Part shown: in pieces, positions 63,935 through 64,000 of the stretch | Position numbering within the stretch: the first letter of the stretch is position 1 | Layout of the letters: each line of letters starts with the position of its first letter | NCBI GenBank assembly: GCA_019635015.1 | Contig: JAHCAG010000018.1 | Coordinates: forward strand, 1-64,000 | Reading direction: 5' to 3' | Origin: Burkholderiales bacterium | GTDB lineage: Bacteria > Pseudomonadota > Gammaproteobacteria > Burkholderiales > SG8-41 | DNA length: 64,000 nt | Position numbers and translations under genes: made by a program | The notes under the pieces: generated by a model | Databases searched by the model: none | The model's input: the letters and a program-made list of their open reading frames with translations, nothing else | What the model was told of the DNA's origin: nothing

Positions 63935-64000
63935 CTACTTCTTCTTCGTTTCCTTGAGCACAATGCGCTCATCGGCATATCGCACACCCTTGCCCTTGTA
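63935..64000 (-). CDS. rplF: 50S ribosomal protein L6, C-terminal end (start lies beyond the window)
   Basis: 21 codons before a TAG stop: [20 protein letters not shown] plus K. This is the usual end of L6 (KGKGVRY). It continues past base 64000, in the expected order rplF-rplR-rpsE. Confidence 0.95.
   Translation of the reverse strand, partial: YKGKGVRYADERIVLKETKKK

Overview
The window looks like a GC-rich betaproteobacterial chromosome segment, probably of the order Burkholderiales. The signs are Bug/TctC-type binding proteins, a divergent uvrA / MFS-ssb pair, and an spc-alpha ribosomal operon with infA and rpmJ between secY and rpsM. This assignment rests on gene content and order only; I ran no searches.

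The most notable feature is a selenocysteine system. At 4779-5549 lies a 256-residue reading frame interrupted once by an in-frame TGA (4821-4823). Read as Sec, it gives a glutaredoxin-like domain with a UxxC active site and a cis-proline, fused to a DinB-like domain. A hairpin with the position and loop expected of a bacterial SECIS starts just after the TGA. selA and selB follow directly (5873-9359), with a thioredoxin-reductase-like flavoprotein 15 bp behind selB. The tRNA-Sec gene selC (anticodon TCA) lies at 21951-22045. A gene finder that treats TGA as stop would lose the glutaredoxin half. A GST gene is divergent from the selenoprotein gene.

Layout. 1-4664: end of malate synthase, rluE, two tiny lysine-rich exported peptides, nudJ-mnmA, GST. 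4665-10280: selenoprotein, selA, selB, TrxR-like. 10287-13438: DUF1415, YaeQ, and tctBA without a local tctC. 13.6-21.9 kb: an AT-richer accessory island bordered by IS3-family debris. It holds a minus-strand operon (TauD-type dioxygenase, enolase-superfamily enzyme, two TctC/Bug proteins, FAH hydrolase) and a GntR regulator, now separated by an intact IS3-family element. selC sits at the island's right edge. 22.1-32.9 kb: a catabolic region with four MmgE/PrpD paralogues, an alpha-hydroxy-acid oxidase, a LysR regulator, a TcuA-like flavoprotein and another TctC, consistent with use of small organic acids.

33-57.7 kb is mostly housekeeping: a membrane protein with a spermidine-synthase-like domain, an HtrA/Deg protease, MFS, EgtD, PbpG, a TctDE/QseBC-like two-component system, an Atm1-type ABC exporter, an EEP phosphodiesterase, nadA, nudB, a barstar / secreted-RNase pair, aspS, DUF502, FmdB, a phosphotransacetylase, ssb, MFS, uvrA and glycerate 2-kinase. 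The 428-bp gap upstream of the two-component genes holds a minus-strand terminator with no gene before it, suggesting a small RNA. 57.8-64 kb is the distal spc operon and the alpha operon, all on the minus strand (rplF end to rplQ).
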